Both the position numbers and the translations under genes were made by a program. 64,000 nt of DNA from Paracoccaceae bacterium (GTDB lineage Bacteria > Pseudomonadota > Alphaproteobacteria > Rhodobacterales > Rhodobacteraceae). The stretch's first letter is position 1, and every line of letters begins with the position of its first letter. Positions 7,153-15,663 of the stretch are shown here, in pieces. Where the stretch lies: positions 124,001 through 188,000 of the forward strand of contig JACKKJ010000001.1 of NCBI GenBank assembly GCA_024236495.1, given 5' to 3'. The notes beneath the pieces are model-generated. The model searched no databases. It had not been told where the DNA came from and worked only from the letters and a program-made list of their open reading frames with translations.

Positions 7153-10100
7153 ATGACCGAGTTCCGCAAGATCCTTGTCGCCAACCGTGGGGAAATCGCG
7201 ATCCGCGTGATGCGGGCGGCGACGGAACTCGGCAAGAAGACCGTGGCGGTCTATGCCGAGGAAGACAAGCTTTCGCTTCACCGTTTCAAGGCAGACGAGG
7301 CCTACCGGATCGGCGCGGGACTTGGGCCGGTGGCGGCCTATCTGTCGATCCCGGAAATCATCCGGGTGGCAAAGGAATGCGGCGCCGACGCGATCCATCC
7401 GGGCTATGGCCTGTTGTCCGAGAACCCGGACTTCGTGGAAGCCTGCGCCGCCGCGGGCATCACCTTCATCGGGCCCAAGGCCGAAACCATGCGCGCACTG
7501 GGCGACAAGGCGTCGGCGCGGCGCGTGGCGATCGCGGCGGGCGTTCCGGTGATCCCGGCGACCGAGGTGCTGGGCGACGACTTCGACGCGATCAAGCGCG
7601 AGGCGGCCGAAATCGGCTATCCGCTGATGCTGAAGGCCAGCTGGGGCGGCGGCGGGCGCGGGATGCGCCCGATCAACGGGCCTGAGGAATTGGTCGAGAA
7701 GGTCCGCGAGGGCCGGCGCGAGGCGGAAGCCGCCTTCGGCAACGGCGAAGGCTATCTTGAAAAGATGATCCTGCGCGCCCGCCATGTCGAGGTGCAGATC
7801 CTTGGCGACAGCCACGGCTCGATCTACCACCTTTACGAACGCGACTGCACCGTCCAGCGGCGCAACCAGAAGGTCGTCGAACGCGCGCCTGCGCCCTACC
7901 TGAGCGACGAACAGCGCGCCGAGATCTGCGAACTGGGCCGCCGGATCTGCGCCCATGTGAGCTACGAATGCGCAGGCACCGTCGAATTCCTGATGGATAT
8001 GGACAGCGGCCAGTTCTACTTCATCGAGGTGAACCCCCGCGTCCAGGTCGAACACACCGTCACCGAGGAGGTGACCGGCATCGACATCGTTCAGGCCCAG
8101 ATCAAGATTGCCGAAGGCAAGACCCTGGCCGAGGCGACCGGCGTGTCGCGGCAGGAAGATGTCGTGCTGAAGGGCCACGCGCTCCAGTGCCGGGTCACCA
8201 CCGAAGACCCGCAGAACAACTTCATCCCCGACTACGGCCGGATCACCGCCTATCGGTCCGCGACCGGCATGGGCATCCGGCTCGACGGGGGCACCGCCTA
8301 TTCGGGCGGGGTCATCACGCGCTACTACGACTCGCTTCTGGTGAAGGTCACCGCCTGGGCGCCGACGCCCGGACAGGCGATCGCGCGGATGGACCGGGCG
8401 CTGCGCGAGTTTCGCATCCGCGGCGTGTCCACCAACATCGCCTTCGTCGAAAACCTGCTGAAGCACCCGACTTTCCTCGACAATACCTATACGACGAAAT
8501 TCATCGACACGACGGCCGAGCTTTTCCAGTTCAAGAAACGCCGCGACCGGGCGACGAAGATCCTGACCTACATCGCCGACATCACGGTCAACGGGCATCC
8601 AGAAACCGCCGGCCGGGCCAAGCCCGCCGCCGAGGCGCGCGCGCCGAAGGTGCCGGTGCTGCGGGCAGAGCCCGCCAGGGGCACCCGCAACCTTCTGGAA
8701 GAACAGGGCCCGCAGGCCGTCGCCGACTGGATGGCCGGCCAGAAGAAGCTTCTTCTGACGGACACCACCATGCGCGACGGGCACCAGAGCCTTCTGGCGA
8801 CCCGGATGCGGTCGATCGACATGATCAAGGTCGCGCCCGCCTATGCCGCGCACCTGCCGCAGCTTTTCTCCGTCGAATGCTGGGGCGGCGCCACCTTCGA
8901 CGTGGCCTACCGGTTCTTGCAGGAATGCCCCTGGCAGCGACTGCGCGACCTCAGGAAGGCGATGCCGAACCTGATGACGCAGATGCTGCTGCGCGCCTCC
9001 AACGGGGTGGGCTACACCAACTATCCCGACAACGTCGTGCAGGAATTCGTCCGTCAGGCGGCGACGACCGGGATCGACGTGTTCCGCGTCTTCGACAGCC
9101 TGAACTGGGTCGAGAACATGCGCGTCGCCATTGACGCGGTGGTCGAACAGAACAAGGTCTGCGAAGCGGCGATCTGCTATACCGGCGACATCCTGAATCC
9201 CGACCGGGCGAAATACGACCTTGGCTATTATGTCTCGATGGGCAAGGCGCTGCGCGATGCCGGCGCCCATGTCCTTGGCCTGAAGGACATGGCGGGGCTC
9301 TTGAAACCCGCCGCCGCGCGCGTCCTTTTCAAGGCGCTGAAGGAAGAAGTCGGCCTGCCGATCCACTTCCACACCCATGACACTTCCGGCATCGCCGGGG
9401 CCACCATCCTTGCCGCCGCCGACGCGGGCGTTGCCGCCGTCGACGCGGCGATGGACGCGTTCTCTGGCGGCACCTCGCAGCCCTGCCTCGGCTCCATCGT
9501 CGAGGCGATGGCCCATACGGACCGAGACACCGGAATCGACATCGCCGCGATCCGCGAGATTTCCAACTACTGGGAAGCGGTCCGCCATCAGTACCGCGCC
9601 TTCGAAAGCGGGTTGGAGGCCCCCGCCTCGGAAGTCTACCTGCACGAGATGCCGGGCGGCCAGTTCACCAACCTGAAGGCGCAGGCACGTTCTCTGGGGC
9701 TGGAGGAGCGCTGGCACGAGGTCGCACAGGCCTATGCCGACGCCAACCGCATGTTCGGCGACATCGTCAAGGTCACTCCGTCGTCCAAGGTCGTGGGCGA
9801 CATGGCGCTGATGATGGTCGCCCAGGGCCTGACCCGGGCCGAGGTCGAAGATCCGGCGGTCGACATGGCCTTCCCCGAGTCGGTCGCCGACATGCTGCGC
9901 GGCAACCTCGGCCAGCCGCCGGGCGGCTTTCCGGCAGGCATCGTGAAGAAGGTCCTGAAGGGCGAGGCGCCCAATACCGAACGGCCGGGCAAGCACCTGC
10001 CCCCCGTCGATCTCGAGGCGACGCGCGCATCGGTCACGAAGGAACTGCTGGGCTTCGCCGTCGATGACGAGGATCTGAACGGCTATCTCATGTATCCAAA

Positions 10101-10593
10101 GGTCTTCCTGGACTACATGGGGCGCCACCGCATCTATGGGCCCGTCCGCACGCTGCCGACCAGGACCTTCTTCTACGGCATGCAGCCGGGGGAAGAGATC
10201 ACCGCCGAGATCGACCCCGGCAAGACGCTGGAGATCCGCCTTCAGGCCGTCGGCGAAACCGACGACATGGGCGAGGTGAAGGTGTTCTTCGAACTGAACG
10301 GCCAGCCGCGTGTCATTCGCGTCCCGAACCGGCTGGTCAAATCGAAGACCACCGCCAAGCCCAAGGCCCAGGACGGCAACGCCAGCCACATCGGGGCGCC
10401 GATGCCGGGGTCGGTCGCTTCGGTCGCGGTGGGCCCCGGCCAGAAGGTCAGCGCGGGCGATCTGCTTCTGACGATCGAGGCGATGAAGATGGAAACCGGC
10501 ATCCATGCCGAACGCGCGGCGACGGTGAAGGCGGTGCTGGTCCATTCCGGCAGCCAGATCGAGGCGAAAGACCTGCTGATCGAGCTGGAATGA
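7153..10593 (+). CDS. pyc: Pyruvate carboxylase
   Basis: A 1146-residue biotin enzyme that makes oxaloacetate from pyruvate, bicarbonate and ATP (anaplerosis). The order is a biotin carboxylase domain (about 1-450; KILVANRGEIAIRVMRA at the N-terminus, ATP-grasp KASWGGGGRGM), a carboxyltransferase domain (from about 533: TDTTMRDGHQSLLATRMRS, then KDMAGLLKP), a tetramerisation/PC linker, and a C-terminal biotinyl domain with EAMKMETG in which Lys1112 is the biotin site. The length matches single-chain Pyc. GGGAGG lies 6-7 nt before the ATG. It is monocistronic, with a GC-rich stem-loop downstream. Confidence 0.97.
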   Translation: MTEFRKILVANRGEIAIRVMRAATELGKKTVAVYAEEDKLSLHRFKADEAYRIGAGLGPVAAYLSIPEIIRVAKECGADAIHPGYGLLSENPDFVEACAAAGITFIGPKAETMRALGDKASARRVAIAAGVPVIPATEVLGDDFDAIKREAAEIGYPLMLKASWGGGGRGMRPINGPEELVEKVREGRREAEAAFGNGEGYLEKMILRARHVEVQILGDSHGSIYHLYERDCTVQRRNQKVVERAPAPYLSDEQRAEICELGRRICAHVSYECAGTVEFLMDMDSGQFYFIEVNPRVQVEHTVTEEVTGIDIVQAQIKIAEGKTLAEATGVSRQEDVVLKGHALQCRVTTEDPQNNFIPDYGRITAYRSATGMGIRLDGGTAYSGGVITRYYDSLLVKVTAWAPTPGQAIARMDRALREFRIRGVSTNIAFVENLLKHPTFLDNTYTTKFIDTTAELFQFKKRRDRATKILTYIADITVNGHPETAGRAKPAAEARAPKVPVLRAEPARGTRNLLEEQGPQAVADWMAGQKKLLLTDTTMRDGHQSLLATRMRSIDMIKVAPAYAAHLPQLFSVECWGGATFDVAYRFLQECPWQRLRDLRKAMPNLMTQMLLRASNGVGYTNYPDNVVQEFVRQAATTGIDVFRVFDSLNWVENMRVAIDAVVEQNKVCEAAICYTGDILNPDRAKYDLGYYVSMGKALRDAGAHVLGLKDMAGLLKPAAARVLFKALKEEVGLPIHFHTHDTSGIAGATILAAADAGVAAVDAAMDAFSGGTSQPCLGSIVEAMAHTDRDTGIDIAAIREISNYWEAVRHQYRAFESGLEAPASEVYLHEMPGGQFTNLKAQARSLGLEERWHEVAQAYADANRMFGDIVKVTPSSKVVGDMALMMVAQGLTRAEVEDPAVDMAFPESVADMLRGNLGQPPGGFPAGIVKKVLKGEAPNTERPGKHLPPVDLEATRASVTKELLGFAVDDEDLNGYLMYPKVFLDYMGRHRIYGPVRTLPTRTFFYGMQPGEEITAEIDPGKTLEIRLQAVGETDDMGEVKVFFELNGQPRVIRVPNRLVKSKTTAKPKAQDGNASHIGAPMPGSVASVAVGPGQKVSAGDLLLTIEAMKMETGIHAERAATVKAVLVHSGSQIEAKDLLIELE

Positions 10594-10604
10594 CGCCGCG
10601 CGGA

Positions 10605-10621
10605 CAGCCCGCCCCGGGCTG
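10605..10621 (+). terminator. Short GC hairpin just after pyc
   Basis: CAGCCCG (10605-10611) pairs with CGGGCTG (10615-10621). There is no T-run, so it may be an mRNA 3'-protecting stem rather than a true terminator. Confidence 0.35.
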
Positions 10622-10667
10622 CCTGCCATACGTTTTGCCGACACTTTGCCGCCCCCGGGCGGACCAC

Positions 10668-10692
10668 GGGGCGGGCGCTGGCCCGCCCCTTT
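10668..10692 (+). terminator. Probable terminator between pyc and the tRNA cluster
   Basis: A perfect 9-bp stem (10668-10676/10681-10689) with a GCTG loop is followed by TTT. Confidence 0.55.
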
Positions 10693-10745
10693 CGCCTTCT
10701 GCAGCGTCCTTGCGCATTTTCTGGGGTGCGGGGGCGTTTTCCCCC

Positions 10746-10772
10746 TTGCACCCCCCGGGCGAAGTTTATAAA
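10746..10772 (+). promoter_or_regulatory. Promoter of the tRNA-Gly cluster
   Basis: The -10 TATAAA (10767-10772) is clear and sits 16 nt before the first tRNA. The -35 TTGCAC (10746-10751) is 15 bp away (16 if read as CTTGCA), slightly short. The later tRNA copies have no equivalent promoter because the repeat unit begins downstream of it. Confidence 0.6.
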
Positions 10773-10788
10773 TCGCCCTTCACGGAGC

Positions 10789-10863
10789 GCGGGCGTAGCT
10801 CAGGGGTAGAGCATAACCTTGCCAAGGTTAGGGTCGTGAGTTCGAATCTCATCGCCCGCTCCA
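10789..10863 (+). tRNA. tRNA-Gly(GCC), copy 1
   Basis: Full cloverleaf: a 7-bp acceptor GCGGGCG/CGCCCGC, T8-A9, D arm GCTC/GAGC, anticodon stem TAACC/GGTTA with loop TTGCCAA (anticodon GCC), T arm with TTCGAAT, discriminator T and encoded CCA. Confidence 0.97.
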
Positions 10864-10869
10864 ACAGAC

Positions 10870-10898
10870 AAGGCACCTTCGGGTGCCTTTTGTTTTTT
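10870..10898 (+). terminator. UUCG-loop terminator after tRNA-Gly copy 1
   Basis: The stem AAGGCACC/GGTGCCTT (10870-10877/10882-10889) encloses a TTCG tetraloop and runs into TTTTGTTTTTT. It stands between two tRNA genes, so copies 2 and 3 must depend on readthrough or on internal initiation. Confidence 0.85.
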
Positions 10899-10973
10899 CC
10901 GCAAGACTTTGAAACAGCCCACGAATTCACCTTGCAACCGGCATGGCGCGGCGCTATCAGACGATCACGGAGC

Positions 10974-11048
10974 GCGGGCGTAGCTCAGGGGTAGAGCATA
11001 ACCTTGCCAAGGTTAGGGTCGTGAGTTCGAATCTCATCGCCCGCTCCA
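10974..11048 (+). tRNA. tRNA-Gly(GCC), copy 2
   Basis: Base-for-base identical to copy 1, including the encoded CCA and the flanking sequence of the 185-bp repeat. Confidence 0.97.
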
Positions 11049-11054
11049 ACAGAC

Positions 11055-11083
11055 AAGGCACCTTCGGGTGCCTTTTGTTTTTT
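11055..11083 (+). terminator. UUCG-loop terminator after tRNA-Gly copy 2
   Basis: Identical to the terminator after copy 1, shifted by 185 bp. Confidence 0.85.
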
Positions 11084-11158
11084 CCGCAAGACTTTGAAAC
11101 AGCCCACGAATTCACCTTGCAACCGGCATGGCGCGGCGCTATCAGACGATCACGGAGC

Positions 11159-11233
11159 GCGGGCGTAGCTCAGGGGTAGAGCATAACCTTGCCAAGGTTA
11201 GGGTCGTGAGTTCGAATCTCATCGCCCGCTCCA
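11159..11233 (+). tRNA. tRNA-Gly(GCC), copy 3
   Basis: Identical to copies 1 and 2 through CCA. The sequence after it diverges at once (GTCTTCCC...) and has no UUCG terminator. Confidence 0.97.
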
Positions 11234-11460
11234 GTCTTCCCTCCCCGACATGGTGATTCTGCCTTCGGCAGCGGCCCGATCGCCGTGGCGTGCACTTTTT
11301 CCGATCTCTCCACTTTGCGGATGTGTTGCCCCATTGTTGCCACATTCGGCAAAGCGCACGGGGCGACCTGCCTTTTTCTTGACAACTTTCGCGCGTGGCG
11401 GCGTGGTGCGAGGATAGCGTTTCGTACGATCCGGGTCGCTACAGCGCAGGAGTCGTGATC

Positions 11461-11757
11461 ATGATGACATTTGAGAGAAACATCCCTTTGGCCAGCGCCG
11501 TTGCCCTGGCCTCGGCCGTCCTTGCAAGCCCAGCAGCCGCGTCGGTGCGCGATCAGTCTGTCACCGACGAAAGCCTTGAGCTGCTTTGCCAGCAAAGCAC
11601 CCTGACCCAGGCAGAGATCGACAGCATCCAGAAATCGGAATTGTTCGTTGATTTGCTTGAGTTTACACTCGAATACTGCCCAGAGATCGCGGCCCTCTTG
11701 ACCGACGGCGCAACCGCCGTGACGACCGGCACGGAAACGGCCCCCGCCGGGAACTGA
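11461..11757 (+). CDS. Small secreted protein of unknown function, paralog A
   Basis: A 98-residue product with a signal peptide: hydrophobic PLASAVALASAVLASP and an AAA-type cleavage site near residue 27. I do not recognise a named family. The mature part shares with the next gene a motif of about 45 residues: S-(x)-ESL-ELLC, then AEIDSIQKSELFVDLLEFTL, EYCPEIAALLTDGATA. Two cysteines are conserved between the paralogs. The tail is short and Thr/Ala/Pro-rich. AGGAG stands 8 nt before the ATG at 11461 (a second ATG follows at once). Export to the periplasm or beyond is inferred; no function is assigned. Confidence 0.72.
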   Translation: MMTFERNIPLASAVALASAVLASPAAASVRDQSVTDESLELLCQQSTLTQAEIDSIQKSELFVDLLEFTLEYCPEIAALLTDGATAVTTGTETAPAGN

Positions 11758-12020
11758 ACTTCAGAAGATCTGACCGCAAGGCACAACCGCAAGGCACGGC
11801 CGCGCGCGAGGCATCGCGACGCGGCTTCTTTGTGTCGCGAATTTCCCGTTATGGTTGATTTGATATACACTATTTATCGTTTTGGTTGTTTTCGGCCCCC
11901 ACCGTCACTTCTTGGACATATTTCTGCCGCAATATTGACAGAATGGCCAATCCTGGCGCCAAATTGATCCATTGCGCGGACCTCGCACCGGGTGAAGTCC
12001 GCCTTGTGGGGAGTAATGTG

Positions 12021-12554
12021 ATGAGGAGCAAGTCTGGTGCCGTCCTGCTTGTGGCAGGGGTGTTGTCTGCTGCGATGTCGGTTTCGCTTTATGCGACGGG
12101 CAGCGCCGCCGCGATCCGCAACGTTTCCATGTCAGAGGATTTCCTTCGCGAACTTTGCGCGCGAACGGAATTCAAACGCAGCGAATTGACGCGTATTCAG
12201 CAAAGCAAGTACTTCGCCGACCTTCTTGAATACTCGCTCGAAAACTGTCCGGCGGTGGCGGCGGTCCTGACCAATGGCGCGACGGCCTCGGTTCTCCCGG
12301 CGACGGCCGATGGTGACGGCAGCACTCCGCCGGCCGATGGAACGGATGACGGAACCGATGATGGAACCGATGATGGAACCGGCGGTGACACCGGTGGCGA
12401 TACTGGCGGTGACACCGGGGGTGATACCGGGGGTGATACCGGCGGCGACACTGGTGGCAACGGAAACGGCAACAACGGCCTTGGCAACGGAGACGAGGGC
12501 GACTGCAAGGGCGGTGGCTGTTCGGATTCGGGCAACCCCGGTCACAACAAGTAA
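12021..12554 (+). CDS. Small secreted protein of unknown function, paralog B with repeat tail
   Basis: A 177-residue product: signal peptide (AVLLVAGVLSAAMSVSLYATGSAAA), then the conserved module DFLRELCARTEFKRSELTRI, FADLLEYSLENCPAVAAVLT, NGATA, clearly homologous to the preceding gene. A low-complexity tail follows: DGTD repeats, six GGDT repeats, then an Asn/Gly-rich end with a CxxxxC pair (DCKGGGCSD). GGGGAG precedes the ATG at 12021. About 260 bp of AT-rich DNA separates the paralogs, so each may have its own promoter. The Asp/Gly/Thr tail resembles flexible extracellular linkers; the function is unknown. Confidence 0.72.
   Translation: MRSKSGAVLLVAGVLSAAMSVSLYATGSAAAIRNVSMSEDFLRELCARTEFKRSELTRIQQSKYFADLLEYSLENCPAVAAVLTNGATASVLPATADGDGSTPPADGTDDGTDDGTDDGTGGDTGGDTGGDTGGDTGGDTGGDTGGNGNGNNGLGNGDEGDCKGGGCSDSGNPGHNK
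12336..12452 (+). repeat. In-frame coding repeats (9-12 bp units) in paralog B
   Basis: 12336-12380 encodes DGTD-type repeats and 12381-12452 is six 12-bp units encoding GGDT. Codons vary within the units (ACC/ACT, GGC/GGT/GGG), so the array is not brand new. Length variation between strains would be expected. Confidence 0.8.
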
Positions 12555-12588
12555 TCAGGCCGGTCGCAGTCACGCCGAATGAAGACAA

Positions 12589-12610
12589 CCCCGGCTTTCA
12601 CAGGCCGGGG
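12589..12610. terminator. Hairpin between convergent genes
   Basis: CCCCGGC (12589-12595) pairs with GCCGGGG (12604-12610) around an 8-nt loop. It lies between two convergent genes and could serve both strands; no long T-run is present. Confidence 0.5.
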
Positions 12611-12664
12611 CTGGACTGGGCTTGCGCTGCGTCTTGGAACGCGGCGATTGCCCTCAAGCCCGCT

Positions 12665-13309
12665 TCAGGTCCTGGCCCTGTCGAACATGCCGCCCTTGAA
12701 GACCGCGTTCCAGCGATGCGGCGCATCGGGGTTTTGCATGCGCAGGAAGGAATACCCCGTCTCTTGCCACCCCTTCACACGGTTGTTGAGGTTATCGAGG
12801 ACAAAATCCCCCTCTTCGGTGCGCAGGACCAGCACGGCGTGTAGCGCCCGGCGGCGATCCAGCACCGTCGCGATCAGAAGCCGCCCGGGGGCGACGCCCG
12901 CCTCGATCAGCGAATGTTTCTTCGCCAGGACGAAATCCTCGCAATCGCCGCCACGCGACGACGTCGGCAGCGCCCAGACCTCTTCGGTGCCGTACTGGCT
13001 GCGGTCCGTGACCTGACGATATTGGTGGTTGATCGCGTTGTTGACCTCGCGCGCCAGCGACAGAAGCGCCTTGCCGCGCACCTGCCCTTTGCTTCCGGCC
13101 GCGCAGGCCCAGTCATAACGGTTGCACACATCGGCAAAGCCGTCGGGCGCGGCGATCGCCTTGCGCAGGGACAGGGTCGCATTTTCAGCTGCCATCGCGG
13201 GCGAACCCGCAACCAACCCCAGGGCCAGCCCCGTCGAAAGCAAGGCGGAAGCGACGGTCATCCGCATCCGGGAACGCCCCGGCCATACACCCAAAGGTCT
13301 TTCACGCAT
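12665..13309 (-). CDS. Transglutaminase-like cysteine protease (LapG/DUF920 family)
   Basis: A 214-residue exported protein: basic N-terminus, hydrophobic stretch ASALLSTGLALGLVAG, cleavage after SPAMAA. The mature domain carries the catalytic triad of the bacterial transglutaminase-like cysteine proteinases: Cys in RGGDCEDFVLAKK, His in RALHAVLVL and Asp in DFVLDNLNN. LapG relatives cleave the N-terminus of large adhesins in the periplasm and release biofilm cells under c-di-GMP control. No LapD or adhesin gene is in the window. The start at 13309 has GAGG upstream; 13267 is an alternative. Confidence 0.85.
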   Translation of the reverse strand: MRERPLGVWPGRSRMRMTVASALLSTGLALGLVAGSPAMAAENATLSLRKAIAAPDGFADVCNRYDWACAAGSKGQVRGKALLSLAREVNNAINHQYRQVTDRSQYGTEEVWALPTSSRGGDCEDFVLAKKHSLIEAGVAPGRLLIATVLDRRRALHAVLVLRTEEGDFVLDNLNNRVKGWQETGYSFLRMQNPDAPHRWNAVFKGGMFDRART

Positions 13310-13463
13310 CGGCAGCCTCGTCGCATTCCCCCGGGGGAATGAAGCCCTTCCGGCGTGGCGAAAATTGGCCGTCTCTGTGGCTTTTCCGCGAAGTGAGAAC
13401 AGTCGCGGCGACCAATTTCACTTCTGGAAACGCCGAAGCCGGCCCATCCCGAGTAACCAAGCC

Positions 13464-13492
13464 TTGGCGCTGGCGGAAGTCCTGCCTATAAG
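13464..13492 (+). promoter_or_regulatory. Sigma-70 promoter of the hisB operon
   Basis: TTGGCG (13464-13469), a 17-bp spacer and TATAAG (13487-13492) lie about 30 bp before the hisB ATG. No attenuator or leader peptide fits in so short a leader. Confidence 0.72.
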
Positions 13493-13521
13493 GCGCCGAA
13501 CAGCACCAGCGGGGGTTCGCC

Positions 13522-14109
13522 ATGCGCAAGGCAACGATCACGCGGAATACCGCCGAAACAGAGATCAGCGTGACGCTGAACCTCGACGGAACGGGGGTCT
13601 ATTCGAATGAAACCGGGGTCGGGTTCTTCGACCACATGCTTGACCAGTTGTCGCGCCACTCGCTGATCGACCTGACGGTGCGCGCCAAGGGCGACCTGCA
13701 TATCGACGACCATCACACCGTCGAGGACACCGGCATCGCCATCGGCCAGGCGCTGACCCGGGCCCTTGGCGACAAGCGCGGAATCCGACGCTACGGGCAT
13801 TTCGTGCTGGCGATGGACGACGCGCAGGTGGCTTGCGCGCTTGACCTTTCGGCGCGGCCCTTCCTTGTCTGGAACCTCGATTTCCCGGCAGCCAGGATCG
13901 GCGCCTTCGACACCGAACTGGTGCGGGAATTCTTCCAGGCACTTGCGACGCATGGCGGCATCACGCTCCATGTCGACAAGGTGCACGGGCTGAACGGCCA
14001 CCACATCGCCGAGGCCGCGTTCAAGGCCGTCGCCCGCGCGCTGCGCATGGCGGTCGAACCCGATCCCCGCATGGCTGGCGCGCTTCCCTCCACGAAAGGT
14101 GCGTTGTGA
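13522..14109 (+). CDS. hisB: Imidazoleglycerol-phosphate dehydratase
   Basis: A 195-residue monofunctional HisB converting imidazole glycerol phosphate to imidazole acetol phosphate, the sixth step of histidine synthesis. The duplicated metal-binding signatures are visible: GFFDHMLDQLSRHS and IDDHHTVEDTGIAIGQAL in the first half, and LHVDKVHGLNGHHIAEAAFK in the second. Length and sequence are standard for alphaproteobacteria. It is first in the his cluster, right after a good promoter, and overlaps hisH by 4 nt. Confidence 0.96.
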   Translation: MRKATITRNTAETEISVTLNLDGTGVYSNETGVGFFDHMLDQLSRHSLIDLTVRAKGDLHIDDHHTVEDTGIAIGQALTRALGDKRGIRRYGHFVLAMDDAQVACALDLSARPFLVWNLDFPAARIGAFDTELVREFFQALATHGGITLHVDKVHGLNGHHIAEAAFKAVARALRMAVEPDPRMAGALPSTKGAL

Positions 14110-14747
14110 GCCTGACGGTCCTTGTCGATTACGACAGCGGCAACCTGCATTCGGCCGAGAAGGCGTTTCAGCGGATGGCTGCGGAAACCGGCGCGGGGTC
14201 CGTCATCGTGTCCTCCGACCCGGCCGACGTGGCGCGCGCGGACCGGATCGTCCTGCCCGGCGACGGCGCCTTTCCGTCCTGCCGGGCGGCGCTGACCCGG
14301 TTCACCGGCCTTTTCGAGGCGATCGAGGAGGCGGTGACGGTGCGTGCGCGCCCCTTCATGGGGATTTGCATCGGCATGCAGATGCTGGCGAGCTGGGGGC
14401 GCGAATATCGCGATACGCCCGGCTTCGGCTGGATCGCGGGCGAAGTGGTTCGGATTGCACCTTCCGATCCGGCGATGAAGGTGCCGCACATGGGCTGGAA
14501 CGATCTGGTGATCGACCATCCGCATCCGGTCCTTGACGGGATCGCTACCGGCGATCATGCCTATTTCGTCCATTCCTATCATTTCCGCGTTGACGATCCG
14601 GCGCACCGGCTCGCGCATGTCGACTACGGCGGCGACATCACCGCCATCGTCGGCCGCGACAATGTGGTGGGCACCCAGTTCCACCCGGAAAAAAGCCAGG
14701 CGGTCGGGCTCAGGATCATTTCCAACTTCCTGACCTGGCGGCCATGA
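14106..14747 (+). CDS. hisH: Imidazole glycerol phosphate synthase, glutamine amidotransferase subunit
   Basis: HisH (213 aa) hydrolyses glutamine and channels ammonia to HisF. The class I amidotransferase triad is Cys88 (GICIGMQ), His193 and Glu195 (FHPEKS). The GTG start at 14106 overlaps the hisB stop (GTGA), indicating translational coupling. It in turn overlaps glsA by ATGA. Its partner hisF is about 3.4 kb downstream in the same direction. Confidence 0.95.
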   Translation: MSLTVLVDYDSGNLHSAEKAFQRMAAETGAGSVIVSSDPADVARADRIVLPGDGAFPSCRAALTRFTGLFEAIEEAVTVRARPFMGICIGMQMLASWGREYRDTPGFGWIAGEVVRIAPSDPAMKVPHMGWNDLVIDHPHPVLDGIATGDHAYFVHSYHFRVDDPAHRLAHVDYGGDITAIVGRDNVVGTQFHPEKSQAVGLRIISNFLTWRP

Positions 14748-15661
14748 CCGAAGACCTTTCCACCGTCCTGGAGGAGATCCTCGCCACGGCGCGGGCCTCG
14801 CAGGATCGGGGCAAGGTGGCGGACTACATCCCCGAACTTGCCCGCGTGGACCCTTCGCGGTTCGCGCTGTCGGTGGTGCTGGCCGACGGCAGCCAGCATT
14901 CCGTGGGCGACACGGATGTCGCCTTCTCGATCCAGTCGGTGTCGAAGGTCTTTGCACTGGCCATCGCGCTTGGCCGCCACGGCGACCGGCTCTGGGCGCG
15001 GGTCGGGCGCGAACCCTCGGGGCTGGCGTTCAACTCCATCCTGCAGCTGGAACACGAAAGGGGCATCCCCCGCAATCCGTTCATCAACGCGGGCGCCATC
15101 GTGGTGACGGACGCGGCGCTGGCCGGTCACGCGCCGCGCGAATACCTGGGCGAGCTATTGCGCTTCATCCGCGCGGCGGCCGAGGACGACGGCATCCACA
15201 TCAACGACGCGGTCGCGCGGTCGGAAACCGAAACCGGGCACCGCAACGTCGCGCTGGCGCATTACCTGCGGTCCTATGGCAACCTGCTCAATGCGCCGGA
15301 AATGACGCTGGGCGCCTATTTCCACCAATGCGCGGTCGAGATGACCTGCGCACAACTGGCCCGCGCCGGGCGTTTCCTGACGGCGGCGCCGGGCATGCCG
15401 CGGATGGTCGCGCCGGGGCGGGTCCGCCGGATCAACGCGCTGATGCTGACCTGCGGGCACTACGACGGGTCGGGCGACTTCGCCTATCGCGTCGGCCTGC
15501 CCGGCAAGTCGGGCGTCGGCGGCGGGATCCTCGTGATCGCGCCGGGCCGGGCCTCCATCGCGGTATGGTCGCCTGGCCTGAACGCGCAGGGCAATTCCAA
15601 GCTCGGCACCGAGGCGGTCGAGCATTTGGCGCGGCGCATGGGCTGGTCGGTCTTCGGCTGA
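14744..15661 (+). CDS. glsA: Glutaminase
   Basis: A 305-residue serine-dependent glutaminase (glutamine to glutamate plus ammonia). The beta-lactamase-like fold shows SVSK (65-68, catalytic Ser-x-x-Lys), NPFINAGAI (about 105-113), the SETETGHRN region and GKSGVGGGI near the end. The start codon overlaps the hisH stop (ATGA), so a glutamine-hydrolysing enzyme is coupled to another, HisH. Whether the coupling has metabolic meaning is unknown; GlsA is not a histidine enzyme. Confidence 0.95.
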   Translation: MTEDLSTVLEEILATARASQDRGKVADYIPELARVDPSRFALSVVLADGSQHSVGDTDVAFSIQSVSKVFALAIALGRHGDRLWARVGREPSGLAFNSILQLEHERGIPRNPFINAGAIVVTDAALAGHAPREYLGELLRFIRAAAEDDGIHINDAVARSETETGHRNVALAHYLRSYGNLLNAPEMTLGAYFHQCAVEMTCAQLARAGRFLTAAPGMPRMVAPGRVRRINALMLTCGHYDGSGDFAYRVGLPGKSGVGGGILVIAPGRASIAVWSPGLNAQGNSKLGTEAVEHLARRMGWSVFG

Positions 15662-15663
15662 GC

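Larger units (their letters stand above)
10784..11233 (+). repeat. 185-bp tandem repeat carrying tRNA-Gly
   Basis: Each tRNA start is exactly 185 bp from the next (10789, 10974, 11159). tRNA, terminator and spacer are identical between units as far as I can read. The third unit is truncated after its tRNA: the terminator and spacer are absent. Identity over non-coding spacer points to recent duplication or ongoing gene conversion. Confidence 0.93.

Noticed and set aside
5794..10644. 1616-residue open frame on the minus strand opposite the hydroxy-acid dehydrogenase and pyc genes
   Set aside because: It is the antisense shadow of two strongly conserved GC-rich genes; its translation shows no domain and only biased Arg/Gly/Asp-rich composition.
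10590..11179. Two short near-identical open frames across the tRNA-Gly repeats
   Set aside because: They are read through tRNA and terminator sequence and owe their similarity to the 185-bp DNA repeat.
10789..11233. Integration (att) site at the tandem tRNA-Gly genes
   Set aside because: No integrase, no prophage or island genes and no tRNA 3'-end fragments away from the repeat; simple tandem duplication explains the structure.
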